Source of the DNA: Blastococcus xanthinilyticus
Lineage (GTDB): Bacteria > Actinomycetota > Actinomycetes > Mycobacteriales > Geodermatophilaceae
DNA length: 64,000 nucleotides
NCBI RefSeq assembly: GCF_008124835.1
Contig: NZ_VNHW01000017.1
Span: forward strand, 1 to 64,000
Direction: 5' to 3'
The position numbers and the translations under genes are program-made. Below are positions 8,405 through 18,402 of this stretch, one piece after another (position 1 is the first letter of the stretch; each line of letters opens with the position of its first letter). The notes beneath the pieces were generated by a model. That model did not search any database, was not told the origin of the DNA, and worked only from the letters and a program-made list of their open reading frames with translations.

Positions 8405-9832
8405 TCAGGCGGACTCGCGCTGGGTGATGTCCTCGTCGCCCGGATCGGTGTTCTTCGGACCGCCGGTCTTGGACACCTCCCAGTTGGGCCCGAGCTGCTC
8501 GAGGGCCAGCCGGCCGTAGACCTGCTGCTGGGTGGCCACCCGCTCGGACCGGCCGCGGCCGAGGAAGCTCACCATCCAGTGCAGCACCGTGGTGACGCGG
8601 CTCTTGAAGCCGACGATGTACATCAGGTGCACGACCAGCCACAGCACCCAGGCGATGAACCCGCTGAACTTGAACGGCCCGATGTCGGCGACCGCGGAGA
8701 ACCGCGAGATGGTCGCCATCGACCCCTTGTCGGAGTAGTGGAACGGGTCCTGCGGCTTCTTGCCGGTGACCCGGCGCTGGATCGCCTCGGCGGCGTAGCG
8801 GCCGCCCTGGATCGCGACCTGCGCGACCCCGGGGAGCTTGCTCAGGGCCATCATGTCGCCGACCACGTGGATCTCCGGGTGCTCCGGGAGCGTGAGGTCG
8901 GGCTCGACCGAGATGCGCCCGGCGCGGTCGACCTCGGCTCCGGTCTGCTCGCCGAGCATCCGGCCGAGCTCGCTGGCCTGCACGCCGGCCGCCCAGATCT
9001 TGGTCGCCGCCTGGATCCGCCGGACCGTGCCGTCGGTGTCCTTGACCTCGAGCCCGTCGGCGTCGACGCCGGTGACCATCGCGCCGAGCTGGACGTCGAC
9101 CCCGATCTCGTTGAGCTGCCGCCGGGCACGGTCGCCGAGCTTCTTGCCGAAGGAGGGCAGGACCGCCGGTGCGGCGTCGAGGAGGATGACCCGCGCGCCG
9201 GTCGGGTTGATGTTGCGGAAGTCCCGCCGCAGGGTGCGCCGGGCCAGCTCGGCGATCTGGCCGGCCATCTCCACGCCGGTGGGCCCCGCCCCGACGACCA
9301 CGAAGGTCAGCAGCCGGTCGATCTCCGCCTGGTCGTGCGCGATCTCGGCCAGCTCGAAGGCGCCGAAGATCCGCCCGCGCAGCTCGAGGGCGTCGTCGAT
9401 GCTCTTCATGCCCGGCGCGAACTCGGCGAACTGGTCGTTGCCGAAGTAGGACTGACCGGCGCCCGCGGCGACGATCAGCTCGTCGTAGGGGTGCACCGTC
9501 TTGCGGCCGAGGATCTCGGAGCTGACGGTGCGGGCGGCGACGTCGATCTCGGTGACCTCGCCGAGGATGACGCGGGCGTTCTTCTGCCCCCGCAGGATCT
9601 CCCGGGTGGCGGGGGCGATCTCGCCCTCGGAGAGGATGCCGGTGGCCACCTGGTAGAGCAGCGGCTGGAACAGGTGCTGGGCGGTCTTGCCGATCAGCGT
9701 GACGTCGACCGGGGCCTTCCGGAGCGCCCGCGCGGCGAACAGGCCGCCGAAGCCGGAGCCGATGATGACGACGCGCGGCCGCCCGCCGGGGAAGTCGTTC
9801 GGGGCGGGGACCTGCGCTGGTGATGTCGTCAT
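8405..9832 (-). CDS. ndh: Type II NADH:quinone oxidoreductase (NDH-2)
   Basis: A 475-residue single-subunit FAD enzyme that passes electrons from NADH to menaquinone without pumping protons. The N-terminal FAD motif is VVIIGSGFGGLFAAR (about 21-35), followed by FQPLLYQVATGILSEGEI, which is typical of NDH-2. The NADH-binding motif is VVVGAGPTGVEMAGQIAEL near residue 180, and a second FAD segment is PEIHVVGDMM. The C-terminal region GFIAWVLWLVVHLMYIVG is the expected membrane-anchoring helix. ATG 9832 follows a GGAAGGAT ribosome site. It is divergent from the next hydrolase across 117 bases that hold an inverted repeat at 9891-9908. Confidence 0.92.
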   Translation of the reverse strand: MTTSPAQVPAPNDFPGGRPRVVIIGSGFGGLFAARALRKAPVDVTLIGKTAQHLFQPLLYQVATGILSEGEIAPATREILRGQKNARVILGEVTEIDVAARTVSSEILGRKTVHPYDELIVAAGAGQSYFGNDQFAEFAPGMKSIDDALELRGRIFGAFELAEIAHDQAEIDRLLTFVVVGAGPTGVEMAGQIAELARRTLRRDFRNINPTGARVILLDAAPAVLPSFGKKLGDRARRQLNEIGVDVQLGAMVTGVDADGLEVKDTDGTVRRIQAATKIWAAGVQASELGRMLGEQTGAEVDRAGRISVEPDLTLPEHPEIHVVGDMMALSKLPGVAQVAIQGGRYAAEAIQRRVTGKKPQDPFHYSDKGSMATISRFSAVADIGPFKFSGFIAWVLWLVVHLMYIVGFKSRVTTVLHWMVSFLGRGRSERVATQQQVYGRLALEQLGPNWEVSKTGGPKNTDPGDEDITQRESA

Positions 9833-9890
9833 GATGATTCATCCTTCCACTCCGGGCGGGATCGCTCTCGAACGGCCCCTGTGAGATGCG

Positions 9891-9908
9891 GGACACACGC
9901 CGGTGTCC
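9891..9908. promoter_or_regulatory. Inverted repeat in the ndh/hydrolase divergent region
   Basis: GGACAC (9891-9896) and GTGTCC (9903-9908) form a six-base inverted repeat with a six-base spacer between divergent ndh and a hydrolase gene. It does not match the Rex consensus. It could be a regulator site or chance in GC-rich DNA. Confidence 0.35.
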
Positions 9909-9949
9909 TGTATTCGCGGAGCCGGCCGCGGGCGGGTAGACCCGTGGGG

Positions 9950-10591
9950 ATGCCGCCCTCGGTCTCCGTTGTTCTCGTGCCCGGTCTCGGGCTGGATGAA
10001 CGTTCCTCGGGCAGGTTGCGGAAAGAAGTTGGGGCGACGGTGGTGGTGCTGCCCGGCATGGGGCTGGCCGAGCGGGTCCCGCCGGTGGACGAGCTCGCCG
10101 CCCGGCTCCGCGCCGCGCTGCCGGACGGTCCGGTCGTGCTGGTCGGGCACTCGCAGAGCTGCCAGGTGGCCGCGGCGGCCGCCCGCGACCCCCGGGTGGT
10201 GGGGGTGGTGCTCTGCGGCCCGACGACCGATCCGCGGATGCGCCCGTTCCGCGTGCTGTCCTGGCGCTGGCTGCGCACCGCGTTCACCGAGCCCTGGTGG
10301 CAGGTGCCGCTGGTGCTCCGGCAGTGGCTGCACACCGGGCCGCGGGCGATGACCGCGTTGTGGCGCACGGCGTCGCCGGACCCGATCGACGCCCGGCTGG
10401 CGGGGCTTCCCGTGCCGGTGGTCGTCGTCCGGGGCACGCGCGACGCCCTCTGCCCGGGCGACTGGGCGGCCCGGGTGGCCGCGGCGGCCCCGCGCGGCCG
10501 GCTGGTGGAGCTGCCGGGCGCGGTGCACATGACGGTGCAGACCCATCCCCGCGAGGTCGCCGCCGCCGTCCGGTCGCTCCTGCCCACCTGA
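9950..10591 (+). CDS. Alpha/beta-hydrolase
   Basis: A 213-residue hydrolase. It has the oxyanion-loop segment VLVPGLGLDERSS, nucleophile Ser68 in VLVGHSQSCQVAAAA, Asp in VVRGTRDALCPGDW and His in GAVHMTVQTHP, a complete triad. The short lid fits small esterases rather than lipases. ATG 9950 has TAGACC seven bases upstream and no Shine-Dalgarno sequence, so the transcript may be leaderless. It converges with xylB, separated by 28 bases. The substrate cannot be predicted. Confidence 0.8.
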   Translation: MPPSVSVVLVPGLGLDERSSGRLRKEVGATVVVLPGMGLAERVPPVDELAARLRAALPDGPVVLVGHSQSCQVAAAAARDPRVVGVVLCGPTTDPRMRPFRVLSWRWLRTAFTEPWWQVPLVLRQWLHTGPRAMTALWRTASPDPIDARLAGLPVPVVVVRGTRDALCPGDWAARVAAAAPRGRLVELPGAVHMTVQTHPREVAAAVRSLLPT

Positions 10592-10619
10592 CCGGAGGCG
10601 GGGCGCCGGACCGGTCCTC

Positions 10620-12038
10620 CTACTGGCCGTCGGTCCGGCCGCGCACGTCCGCGTAGCGCTCCCGCACGGCGGTGGCGGGGGCGGCGTCGAACTCGGCGAG
10701 GCCGGGCTGGGGCCACTCGGGCGGGGTGTCGGCGCCGGAGAGCACCCAGGCCGCCTGGCGGGCGGCGCCGTCGGCCACGTACTCGCCGGGCGGCGGGACG
10801 AGGACCGGCCGGCCGAGGATGCCCGGCGCCAGCTGCTGGACGGCGGGCGAGCGGGCGGCGCCGCCGACCAGCAGCACCCGCTCCACCTGGACGCCCTGGG
10901 CGACGACGGCCTCGATGCCGTCGGCCAGGCCGCACAGGAGCCCCTCGACCGCGGCCCGCGCCCAGTGCGCCGGCGTGGAGGTGCGCAGGGTGAGCCCGTG
11001 CACCGAGCCGGTGGCGTGGGGCAGGTTGGGCGTCCGCTCGCCCTCGAGGTAGGGGACGAGCACCAGGCCGTCGGCTCCCGAGGGGGCCGACAGCGCGAGG
11101 TCGGAGAGGGTGGCGTGGTCGACGCCGAGCAGCGCCGCCGCGGCGTCGAGCACCCGGGCGGCGTTCAGCGTGGCGACCAGCGGCAGGTGGTTGCCGGTGG
11201 CGTCGGCGAAGCCGGCGACGGTGCCGGTCACGTCGGCGACCGCCGTCGGGGTCACCGCCGAGACGACCCCGGACGTGCCGATCGAGACCACCACGTCACC
11301 GGGGCGGGCGGAGAGACCGAGCGCGGCCGCCGCGTTGTCCCCGGTGCCCGGGCCGAGGACCGCTCGCGTGCCGGCGAGGGTGCCCACGGCCTCGGCCGGG
11401 CCGGCCACGCGGGGGACGGCGGGGCGGCGCCCGCGCATCGCCAGCTCCAGCAGGTCCAGCCGGTACTCGCCGGTGCGGGCCGACCAGTAGGCGGTGCCGC
11501 TGGCGTCGCCGCGGTCGGTGGCCAGCGTCCCGAGCTCGCGGTCGGCCGACATGCGCCAGGTCAGCCAGTCGTGCGGCAGGCACACGGCGGCGGTGCGGTC
11601 GGCGTTGGCCGGTTCGGCGTCGGCCAGCCAGCGCAGCTTCGTGGCGGTGAAGGAGGCGACCGGCACCAGCCCGACGGCGTCGGCCCACGCCCGGCGGCCG
11701 GCCGCGTCGTCGCCGTCGCCGAGTTCGCGGATGAGCTCGGCGGCCGCCGGAGCCGACCGCACGTCGTTCCACAGCAGGGCGTCGCGCACGACCTCGCCGC
11801 GCTCGTCCAGGCAGACCATCCCGTGCTGCTGCCCCCCGACCGCGACGGCGGCGACGTCGGCGAGGCCGCCCGCGGCCTCGGCCGCGGCCCGGAACGCCTC
11901 CTCCCAGGCCCGCGGGTCGACCTCGGTGCCCTCCGGGTGCGGCGCGCGGCCCGACCGCACGAGCTGCCCGGTGCCGGCGTCCCGGACGACGACCTTGCAC
12001 GCCTGCGTCGAGGTGTCGACGCCCGCCACGAGGGTCAT
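10620..12038 (-). CDS. xylB: Xylulokinase
   Basis: A 472-residue FGGY-family kinase that phosphorylates D-xylulose with ATP to xylulose 5-phosphate. The N-terminal phosphate-binding motif is [16 protein letters not shown], followed by [32 protein letters not shown] and [10 protein letters not shown] are FGGY signatures, and the C-terminal ATP site is [16 protein letters not shown]. Xylulokinase identity is supported by the neighbouring xylose isomerase and ROK regulator genes. ATG 12038 begins at the conserved N-terminus; the open frame upstream of it looks non-coding. Confidence 0.93.
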   Translation of the reverse strand: MTLVAGVDTSTQACKVVVRDAGTGQLVRSGRAPHPEGTEVDPRAWEEAFRAAAEAAGGLADVAAVAVGGQQHGMVCLDERGEVVRDALLWNDVRSAPAAAELIRELGDGDDAAGRRAWADAVGLVPVASFTATKLRWLADAEPANADRTAAVCLPHDWLTWRMSADRELGTLATDRGDASGTAYWSARTGEYRLDLLELAMRGRRPAVPRVAGPAEAVGTLAGTRAVLGPGTGDNAAAALGLSARPGDVVVSIGTSGVVSAVTPTAVADVTGTVAGFADATGNHLPLVATLNAARVLDAAAALLGVDHATLSDLALSAPSGADGLVLVPYLEGERTPNLPHATGSVHGLTLRTSTPAHWARAAVEGLLCGLADGIEAVVAQGVQVERVLLVGGAARSPAVQQLAPGILGRPVLVPPPGEYVADGAARQAAWVLSGADTPPEWPQPGLAEFDAAPATAVRERYADVRGRTDGQ

Positions 12039-12218
12039 CGGAGCGCTCCGGCTGCCGTGGCGGTCGGGACGCGGACGGGGCGGGCCGCGGGCGGGCGCGG
12101 CAGCGACACGGGGGTCATGGGACTGGGACCTTAGGCGGCCTCGGCCGGCCGTGCCGGGTCGAGGTAGCCGGATCGGGGGAGCGCTCGTCTTGACCGCCGG
12201 CACCGGCGCCCCTAATTT

Positions 12219-12229
12219 GTTGACTCAAC
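12219..12229. promoter_or_regulatory. Putative ROK (XylR-type) operator
   Basis: GTTGACTCAAC is an 11-base palindrome inside the only AT-rich patch (AATTTGTTGACTC) of the 227-base region between divergent xylB and the ROK gene. ROK xylose repressors bind AT-rich palindromes in such positions, so this is a likely operator. The rest of the region shows no gene. Confidence 0.5.
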
Positions 12230-12265
12230 CGACGAATCCACGTCGACGGAGCCGAGGAGGTGGCG

Positions 12266-13543
12266 GTGGGTACCGTACCGACGCTGTACGACGGCTCCTC
12301 CGAGCGGCGTGCGCCGGCCGACCAGGCCACCGTGCGGCGCACCAACCTCGGTCTGGTGCTGCGGCACCTGCGCGACTCCGGCCCCCGGTCCCGCGCCCGC
12401 ATCGCCCAGGAGACCGGCCTGAACAAGGCGACGGTGTCCAGCCTGGTCGCCGAGCTCGCCGAGCGGCGCCTGGTCAGCACCGGCGACGTCGACCGGGCCG
12501 GCTCGGTCGGCCGGCCGGGGCTCACCGTGCACCTGGACGGCGCCTGCGTCTGCGGCATCGGCGTCGAGCTCAACGTCGACTACGCCGCCGTCCTCGTCCT
12601 GGACCTGCGCGGCGCGGTCCTCCACGAGCAGCGGCGGGCGCTCGACATCCCGGCCCTGGGCGCCGAGCGCACGCTCGATGCGGTCGCCGCGCTGGTGACC
12701 GACGCGGTGGCCGTCGCCGCCGCGGCGGGTGCCCGCCCGGCCGGGCTGACCGTCGCGGTCGCCGGGCTCGTCCGCAGCGTCGACGGGGTCGTCACGCTCG
12801 CCCCCAACATCGGCTGGCGCGACGTGGCCGTCCTGGACGGACTGCGCGCCCGGCTCGGCGTCGACTTCCCGATCCGCGTCGAGAACGACGCGAACCTCTC
12901 GGCCATCGCCGAGTGGGCCATGGGCTCGGAGGCGGGCACGCCCGACCTGGTCTACCTCACCGGTGAGGTGGGCGTCGGCGGTGGCGTCGTCGTCGCCGGC
13001 CGGCTGCTGCGCGGCGCCGGCGGACTCTCCGGCGAGGTCGGCCACACGTCCCTGGGCGACCCGGACCGGGTCTGCGGCTGCGGGCGGCGCGGCTGCTGGG
13101 AGACGGTGGTCGGGCTGGCCGCCCTCCTGCGCGGCGCCGCCGATCCCGGCGACCCGGTGCACGACCCGGGCCGGGACCTGGAGACCCGGCTGGCCGAGGT
13201 GGCCCGCCGCGCGGAGGACGGCGACGCCCGCACGCTGGCGGCCCTGGAGCAGGTGGGCACGTCGCTGGGCACCGGCGCCGCCGTGCTCATCAACGTGTTC
13301 AACCCGCGCGTGGTGCTCCTGGGCGGCTACTTCGCCGTCCTCGGCCGGTTCCTCATGGCGCCGCTCCTGGCGGAGCTGGAGACCCGCGTCCTCGCCCCGG
13401 GCATGGCCGGCGCCCGCGTCGTCCTCTCCACCCTGGGCTTCACCGCCGCCGTCCGGGGTGGCGCGCACGTGGCCCTGGAGTCGGTCCTGGACGACCCCAC
13501 GCTGGTCCCCGTGGCCGCGCTCGCTCCCGCCGGCGCCCCCTGA
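12266..13543 (+). CDS. ROK-family transcriptional repressor, XylR-like
   Basis: A protein of 425 residues. The N-terminal winged HTH spans about residues 20-80 ([20 protein letters not shown] then [19 protein letters not shown]). A ROK sugar-kinase-like domain follows, with [14 protein letters not shown] and the zinc motif [10 protein letters not shown]. XylR-type ROK proteins repress xylose genes and are relieved by xylose. Of two in-frame GTG codons I choose 12266, because GAGGAGG at 12254-12260 is five bases before it; 12260 overlaps that site. It sits between divergent xylB and downstream xylA, so it is the likely regulator of both. Confidence 0.9.
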   Translation: MGTVPTLYDGSSERRAPADQATVRRTNLGLVLRHLRDSGPRSRARIAQETGLNKATVSSLVAELAERRLVSTGDVDRAGSVGRPGLTVHLDGACVCGIGVELNVDYAAVLVLDLRGAVLHEQRRALDIPALGAERTLDAVAALVTDAVAVAAAAGARPAGLTVAVAGLVRSVDGVVTLAPNIGWRDVAVLDGLRARLGVDFPIRVENDANLSAIAEWAMGSEAGTPDLVYLTGEVGVGGGVVVAGRLLRGAGGLSGEVGHTSLGDPDRVCGCGRRGCWETVVGLAALLRGAADPGDPVHDPGRDLETRLAEVARRAEDGDARTLAALEQVGTSLGTGAAVLINVFNPRVVLLGGYFAVLGRFLMAPLLAELETRVLAPGMAGARVVLSTLGFTAAVRGGAHVALESVLDDPTLVPVAALAPAGAP

Positions 13544-13547
13544 GCAC

Positions 13548-13568
13548 CCGCCGGGGTTCCCCCGGCGG
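13548..13568 (+). terminator. Hairpin between ROK repressor and xylA
   Basis: A perfect nine-base stem (13548-13556 with 13560-13568) and three-base loop begins five bases after the ROK stop. It may terminate or attenuate transcription from the repressor gene into xylA, allowing xylA its own promoter in the following 55 bases. Confidence 0.6.
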
Positions 13569-13626
13569 CTCCCCGTACTTCCCGATGCAGTGTCCGATAT
13601 CGATTTCTCTGGACGGAGATCCCCGC

Positions 13627-14790
13627 ATGACCGACCGATTCACCCCGACCAAGGACGACAAGTTCAGCTTCGGCCTCTGGACCGTGGGCTGGCAGGGCGT
13701 CGATGTCTTCGGCGGTGCCGTCCGCCCGGTGCTGGACCCCGTCGAGGCGGTGCACCGCCTCGCCGAACTCGGCGCGGCCGCCGTCACCTTCCACGACGAC
13801 GACCTGGTGCCCGACGACGCCACCCGCGACGCGACCCTGGAGCGGTTCAAGAAGGCGCTCGACGAGACCGGCATGGGCGTCGAGATGGCGACCACCAACC
13901 TCTTCGGCGCCCCGGTCTTCAAGGACGGCGGCTTCACCGCCAACGACCGCGCCGTCCGCCGGTACGCGATCGCCAAGGTGCTGCGCAACATCGACCTCGC
14001 CGCCGAGCTGGGCGCGAAGACCTACGTGCTGTGGGGCGGCCGCGAGGGCTCGGAGTCCGGTGGCACCAAGGACGTCGCCGCCGCGCTCGACCGGTACAAG
14101 GAGGGGCTGGACCTCCTCTGCGCGTACGTGCGCGACAAGGGCTACGACATGCGCTTCGCGCTGGAGCCCAAGCCCAACGAGCCGCGCGGCGACATCCTGC
14201 TGCCGAGCATCGGGCACGCCATCGCCTTCATCAACGAGCTGGAGGAGCCCGACCGGGTCGGCCTCAACCCCGAGGTCGGGCACGAGGAGATGGCCGGGCT
14301 GAACTTCGCCCAGGGCATCGCCCAGGCGCTGTGGCACGACAAGCTCTTCCACATCGACCTCAACGGCCAGCACGGCCCGCGCTTCGACCAGGACCTGCGC
14401 TTCGGTGCCGGCAACCTGCGCGGCGCCTTCTGGACCGTGGACACGATGCTCGGCTCGGGCACGGGCAAGGCCTACGACGGCTACGTGCACTTCGACTACA
14501 AGCCGCCGCGCACCGAGGACATGGACGGCGTCTGGGAGACCGCCCGTGCCTGCATGCGCAACTACCTGATCCTCAAGGAGAAGGCGCAGGCGTTCCGGGC
14601 CGACCCCGAGGTCGCCGAGGCGCTGGAGGCGGCGAAGGTCGGCGAGCTCGCCGTCCCGACTCTGGGCGACGGCGAGAGCCTCGACGCGCTGCGCAACGAG
14701 GCCCACGACCCGGTCGCCCTCGGTGAGCGCGGGCTGCAGTTCGAGCGGCTGGACCAGCTGGCGATGGAGCACCTGCTCGGCGTCCGCTGA
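13627..14790 (+). CDS. xylA: D-xylose isomerase (actinobacterial class I)
   Basis: A 387-residue TIM-barrel enzyme converting D-xylose to D-xylulose with two divalent cations. The length and sequence match the short class I Streptomyces type. The base His56 is in [10 protein letters not shown], and the metal and substrate segment [10 protein letters not shown] with Glu and Lys ligands is present. [12 protein letters not shown] and [19 protein letters not shown] carry further metal ligands. ATG 13627 fits the conserved N-terminus; an earlier in-frame ATG (13585) would add 14 unlike residues. With xylB it completes entry of xylose into the pentose phosphate pathway; no xylose transporter is adjacent. 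Confidence 0.96.
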   Translation: MTDRFTPTKDDKFSFGLWTVGWQGVDVFGGAVRPVLDPVEAVHRLAELGAAAVTFHDDDLVPDDATRDATLERFKKALDETGMGVEMATTNLFGAPVFKDGGFTANDRAVRRYAIAKVLRNIDLAAELGAKTYVLWGGREGSESGGTKDVAAALDRYKEGLDLLCAYVRDKGYDMRFALEPKPNEPRGDILLPSIGHAIAFINELEEPDRVGLNPEVGHEEMAGLNFAQGIAQALWHDKLFHIDLNGQHGPRFDQDLRFGAGNLRGAFWTVDTMLGSGTGKAYDGYVHFDYKPPRTEDMDGVWETARACMRNYLILKEKAQAFRADPEVAEALEAAKVGELAVPTLGDGESLDALRNEAHDPVALGERGLQFERLDQLAMEHLLGVR

Positions 14791-14801
14791 GCCCTGCCGG
14801 G

Positions 14802-14830
14802 GCGGGCGGCCGGGGTTCCGGCCCGCCCGC
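14802..14830 (+). terminator. Hairpin terminator after xylA
   Basis: Arms 14802-14813 and 14818-14830 pair over 12 bases with one bulged C and a four-base loop, directly between convergent xylA and the small membrane protein gene. Confidence 0.65.
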
Positions 14831-14835
14831 TCCGG

Positions 14836-15249
14836 TCAGGCGGGCCGTCGTCGAGCGACGACGGTCAGGGCCAGGAGTACGACGAGGGCGGCGGTCTCGA
14901 CCCAGAACGTCTCCCACCACAGGGGAGCTGCGGTCGACTCCACGAAGCCGAACAGCCCGACGGTGGTGGAGACCACCAGGGCCGCGAGCGTCCCGGCGGC
15001 GACGAGCGCACCCAGGACGGCGGCCCGGGCGAGGAGCCGGCGCGGCACCGCCAGCAGCAGGACCGCGAGGGCGAAGCCGGCGACGGCGTTCAGCAGGAAG
15101 GCCGGGCCGATCACGTCGATGGTCCGGTAGCCGTCGGACCACAGGTCCAGGTGCAGCCACGCCATCGCGGCCAGCAGCACCGCTCCCGCGATCCGCAGCG
15201 CCCAGGTGAGCGCCGTCGCCGGCCGGGCAGGAGCCGGTGCGGTGGTCAT
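14836..15249 (-). CDS. Four-helix membrane protein
   Basis: A 137-residue protein with four hydrophobic helices (about residues 12-32, 45-67, 75-98 and 112-130) and a short basic C-terminus. No family is assigned. Its ATG overlaps the stop of the upstream cupredoxin lipoprotein gene (TGATG), so the two are translationally coupled and probably act together, perhaps in copper or redox handling at the membrane. That role is inferred from context only. Confidence 0.75.
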   Translation of the reverse strand: MTTAPAPARPATALTWALRIAGAVLLAAMAWLHLDLWSDGYRTIDVIGPAFLLNAVAGFALAVLLLAVPRRLLARAAVLGALVAAGTLAALVVSTTVGLFGFVESTAAPLWWETFWVETAALVVLLALTVVARRRPA

Positions 15250-15743
15250 CAGGTCACCTCGATGGTGATCTCCATGCCCATGGAGCGGTGGGCGCCCACG
15301 CTGCAGTAGAAGACGTACGTCCCGGGCTCGAGGTCGACCGTCAGCGTCTCCGACCCGCCGGGGCTGAGGATCTCCGTGGCCGCGACGTCCTCGCCGTCGC
15401 GCTCGACGACCAGGTCGTGGCTGGCGCCGCCGGCGTTGACGACCTCGATCTCGTAGCTGCCGGCGGAGAGCTGGTCCTCGTCCACGGAGATGCTGAAGTC
15501 CTCCTCCGTGGCGGTGATCGTCTGCACGGCGCTCTCCGAGCCCGAGGGCGCGGCCGGCTCCGGCGCGGTGGACGACGACGGGCTGGACGACGGGCTCTCC
15601 ACGGGCGCCGGAGCGGCGGCCCCGTCGTCGGAACCCATGCCGCAGGCGGCGGTGAGGGAGAGGGTGCCGGCGAGGAGGAGCGCCGAGGCAGCCGGGCGCA
15701 TCCTCCCGGAGGTGCGAGAACGGGAGCTGCGGGAACGGGACAT
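15249..15743 (-). CDS. Cupredoxin-domain lipoprotein
   Basis: A 164-residue secreted protein. It has a basic N-terminus, a hydrophobic segment and a lipobox LTAAC with Cys34, then a Ser/Pro/Ala linker (about 40-70), and a cupredoxin domain from about 72. The likely type 1 copper ligands are His109 in GASHDLVV, Cys147 and His152 in YCSVGAHRSMGM, and Met157, with the C-x4-H-x4-M spacing usual for the fold. It should be anchored outside the membrane and carry copper or electrons. The coupled downstream membrane protein may be its partner. Confidence 0.88.
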   Translation of the reverse strand: MSRSRSSRSRTSGRMRPAASALLLAGTLSLTAACGMGSDDGAAAPAPVESPSSSPSSSTAPEPAAPSGSESAVQTITATEEDFSISVDEDQLSAGSYEIEVVNAGGASHDLVVERDGEDVAATEILSPGGSETLTVDLEPGTYVFYCSVGAHRSMGMEITIEVT

Positions 15744-15825
15744 GGGCCCTCCTCGGATCGACGGGGCCGTCCGCTCGGCTGCACACGGCGCCCGCTGTCC
15801 CAGGCACGGTGCTGCCGCCGGGACA

Positions 15826-16779
<954 letters not shown>

Positions 16780-16780
16780 G

Positions 16781-17128
16781 TCAGCGCCCCGAGAGAAGGG
16801 AGGCGGCCACGGCTGCGGCGTCGTCGGCGCCGACCAGCAGGGTGTCGTAGCGCTGCCCCTCCAGGCGGACCCGCACCGCCGGCTGCCCGCGACGCACGCA
16901 CACCAGCGTGCGCTCGCCCGGACGGCGCCAGGTGCCGATCTTGCGCAGGCCGGGCAGACCCAGCCCCGGTGCGCGCAGGCCGCGGGGGGCGCCCGGGCCG
17001 TCGCGAACGACGTCCACCTCGCGGATCGAGGACCGGGGCACCGAGACGTCGTGCAGGAGCCCGGCGATCTTCTCCCCGCGGGTCAGGCGGACGGTGAGCG
17101 TGGTGGGGGTCGCTTGCAGCGTGGCCAT
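16781..17128 (-). CDS. Small PH-like hypothetical protein
   Basis: A 115-residue protein rich in beta-strand patterns. TLTVRLTRGEKIAGLLHDVS, PRSSIREVDVV, LPGLRKIGTWRR and ERTLVCVRRGQPAVRV resemble a family of actinobacterial conserved proteins with a PH-like fold. No catalytic motif is seen. It is divergent from the HTH regulator at 17182 across 53 bases with clear palindromes, so it is probably that regulator's target, together with the hydrolase one base downstream. Confidence 0.72.
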   Translation of the reverse strand: MATLQATPTTLTVRLTRGEKIAGLLHDVSVPRSSIREVDVVRDGPGAPRGLRAPGLGLPGLRKIGTWRRPGERTLVCVRRGQPAVRVRLEGQRYDTLLVGADDAAAVAASLLSGR

Positions 17129-17138
17129 GCCGCCACGA

Positions 17139-17179
17139 TTCTCACCTTCGAGAACGTTATCAAGATTGAGAATGGTGAG
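17139..17179. promoter_or_regulatory. Operator region between PH-like gene and HTH regulator
   Basis: Two nested inverted repeats lie in this short AT-rich gap: TTCTC/GAGAA at 17139-17154 with a six-base centre, and CTCACC (17141-17146) with GGTGAG (17174-17179). GAGAA recurs at 17168-17172. Such arrangement between divergent genes, one a regulator, suggests autoregulation. GGTGAG also serves as the regulator's ribosome site. Confidence 0.55.
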
Positions 17180-17181
17180 TC

Positions 17182-17730
17182 GTGAAATCGGTCGACCTCC
17201 TGCCGCACCCGGTGCGGCTGCGTGTGGTGCAGGCGTTCCTGGGCGATCGCGAGCTCACCACCGGCGACCTGCGCGCCGAGCTGCCCGACGTCCCGCCGGC
17301 CACGCTGTACCGGCATGTCGGGGTGCTCGCCGACGCGGGCGTGCTGGAGGTCGTGGGCGAGCGGAAGGTGCGCGGCGCCGCCGAGCGCAGCTACCGGCTG
17401 CCCGGAGCGGCGGCGAGCGTCGCCGATGACGACCTGGCGGGCATGACCGCTGACGACCACCGGCGGGCGTTCACCACGTTCGTCGCCGCGTTGCTCGGCG
17501 ACTTCGACCGCTACCTCGACCGCGGGGATCCCGACCTGGTGCGCGATGGCGTGGCTTACCGCCAGGTGGGCCTGTGGCTGGACGAGGCGGAGTTCGCCGA
17601 GCTCGCCACCGAGCTGCGCGGGGCGCTGCAGGCCCGGCTGGCCAACCGGCCCGGCGACGGGCGCCGGCGCCGGCTGGTCGGCCTGGTCCACGTGCCGGGG
17701 GGCGCCGCCCCCGGCGAGGTCGGTCGCTGA
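17182..17730 (+). CDS. ArsR-like winged-HTH transcriptional regulator
   Basis: A 182-residue regulator. The N-terminal winged HTH (about 1-75: LLPHPVRLRVVQAFLG, TTGDLRAELP, VPPATLYRHVGVLADAGVLEVVGERKVRG) is of the ArsR/HTH_20 type. The remaining helical domain resembles effector domains of that family, and no metal-binding cysteines are present. It starts at GTG 17182 with GGTGAG upstream. The last codons lie inside a 24-base tandem duplication shared with the 3' end of the convergent DoxX gene. Confidence 0.85.
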   Translation: MKSVDLLPHPVRLRVVQAFLGDRELTTGDLRAELPDVPPATLYRHVGVLADAGVLEVVGERKVRGAAERSYRLPGAAASVADDDLAGMTADDHRRAFTTFVAALLGDFDRYLDRGDPDLVRDGVAYRQVGLWLDEAEFAELATELRGALQARLANRPGDGRRRRLVGLVHVPGGAAPGEVGR

Positions 17731-17754
17731 GCCCCCGGCGAGGTCAGTCGCCGA
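17707..17754. repeat. 24-bp tandem duplication at a convergent gene junction
   Basis: Two 24-base units (17707-17730, 17731-17754) differ at two positions. The first ends exactly with the HTH gene's TGA. The second contains the stop of the convergent DoxX gene. It looks like a replication-slippage duplication of one gene end. Confidence 0.9.
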
Positions 17755-18247
17755 GCCGCTTGCGGGCCTTCGCCGCCCGCTTGTTCGCCTTGTCCAGGGT
17801 CTTCGCCGCCTTGCGGACCCGCCGGGGCTCCCGGTCGATCGTCCCGCGCACCAGCAGGCCGATGCCGATGCCGAGCAGCCAGCTGTCCTTCGCGATGGCC
17901 AGCCCCTGTTCGGTGGGGGCGAGGCTGCCCTCCTTCCGCATGCCCGGGGTCTTGAGGTAGAGCCCCAGCAGCCCGCCGGAGAAGGCGGTGAGCGCGGCGC
18001 CGGCCACGGCGGTCGGGACGAACGGGGTGAGCAGCGCGGCGCCCACGGCGATCTCGGCGGTGGACAGCGCCTTCGCGAACTGCTGCGGTGGCACCGAGGC
18101 CAGGAACGGGTAGGTGCCGCTGGCGAAGCCGTGCATGCCGGCGGCCGCCTCCTCGTCGGCCCCGCGCTTGCCGAGGCCGCTGTTGAGGATGAACGCGCCG
18201 GCGGAGATGCGCGGGGCGATCTCGGACAGGGTGATGGGCAGACCCAT
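17744..18247 (-). CDS. DoxX-family membrane protein
   Basis: A 167-residue protein with about four membrane helices: ISAGAFILNSGLGK, the ALSTAEIAVGAALLTPFVP region, AGAALTAFSGGLLGLYL and WLLGIGIGLLVRG. A basic C-terminal tail of about 25 residues (RRVRKAAKTLDKANKRAAKA) follows. DoxX-like proteins belong to membrane redox or quinone-related complexes; the exact role is unknown. The start ATG 18247 has AGAGAGGTG-type sequence upstream. It converges with the HTH gene and is divergent from the ROK regulator. Confidence 0.82.
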   Translation of the reverse strand: MGLPITLSEIAPRISAGAFILNSGLGKRGADEEAAAGMHGFASGTYPFLASVPPQQFAKALSTAEIAVGAALLTPFVPTAVAGAALTAFSGGLLGLYLKTPGMRKEGSLAPTEQGLAIAKDSWLLGIGIGLLVRGTIDREPRRVRKAAKTLDKANKRAAKARKRLGD

Positions 18248-18402
18248 GGGACACCTCTCTGGTCGGGAGCTGGTGGAGTGCTCAACCAGCCTGCCCGGCC
18301 CCTGTGCCCGCCGCCGCGGCGGCCCAACCCCGGCGGGTGGTTCCGCCGTCCCGGCAGCCTTCCGTGCCTGGCCGGGCGCGCCCGGCGTGCCACTATGGCG
18401 GC

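Noticed and set aside
18304..18402. Earlier start of the second ROK regulator
   Set aside because: The first 33 codons are Pro/Arg/Ala-rich and precede the HTH by too much; GTG 18403 has a suitable -10-like hexamer.
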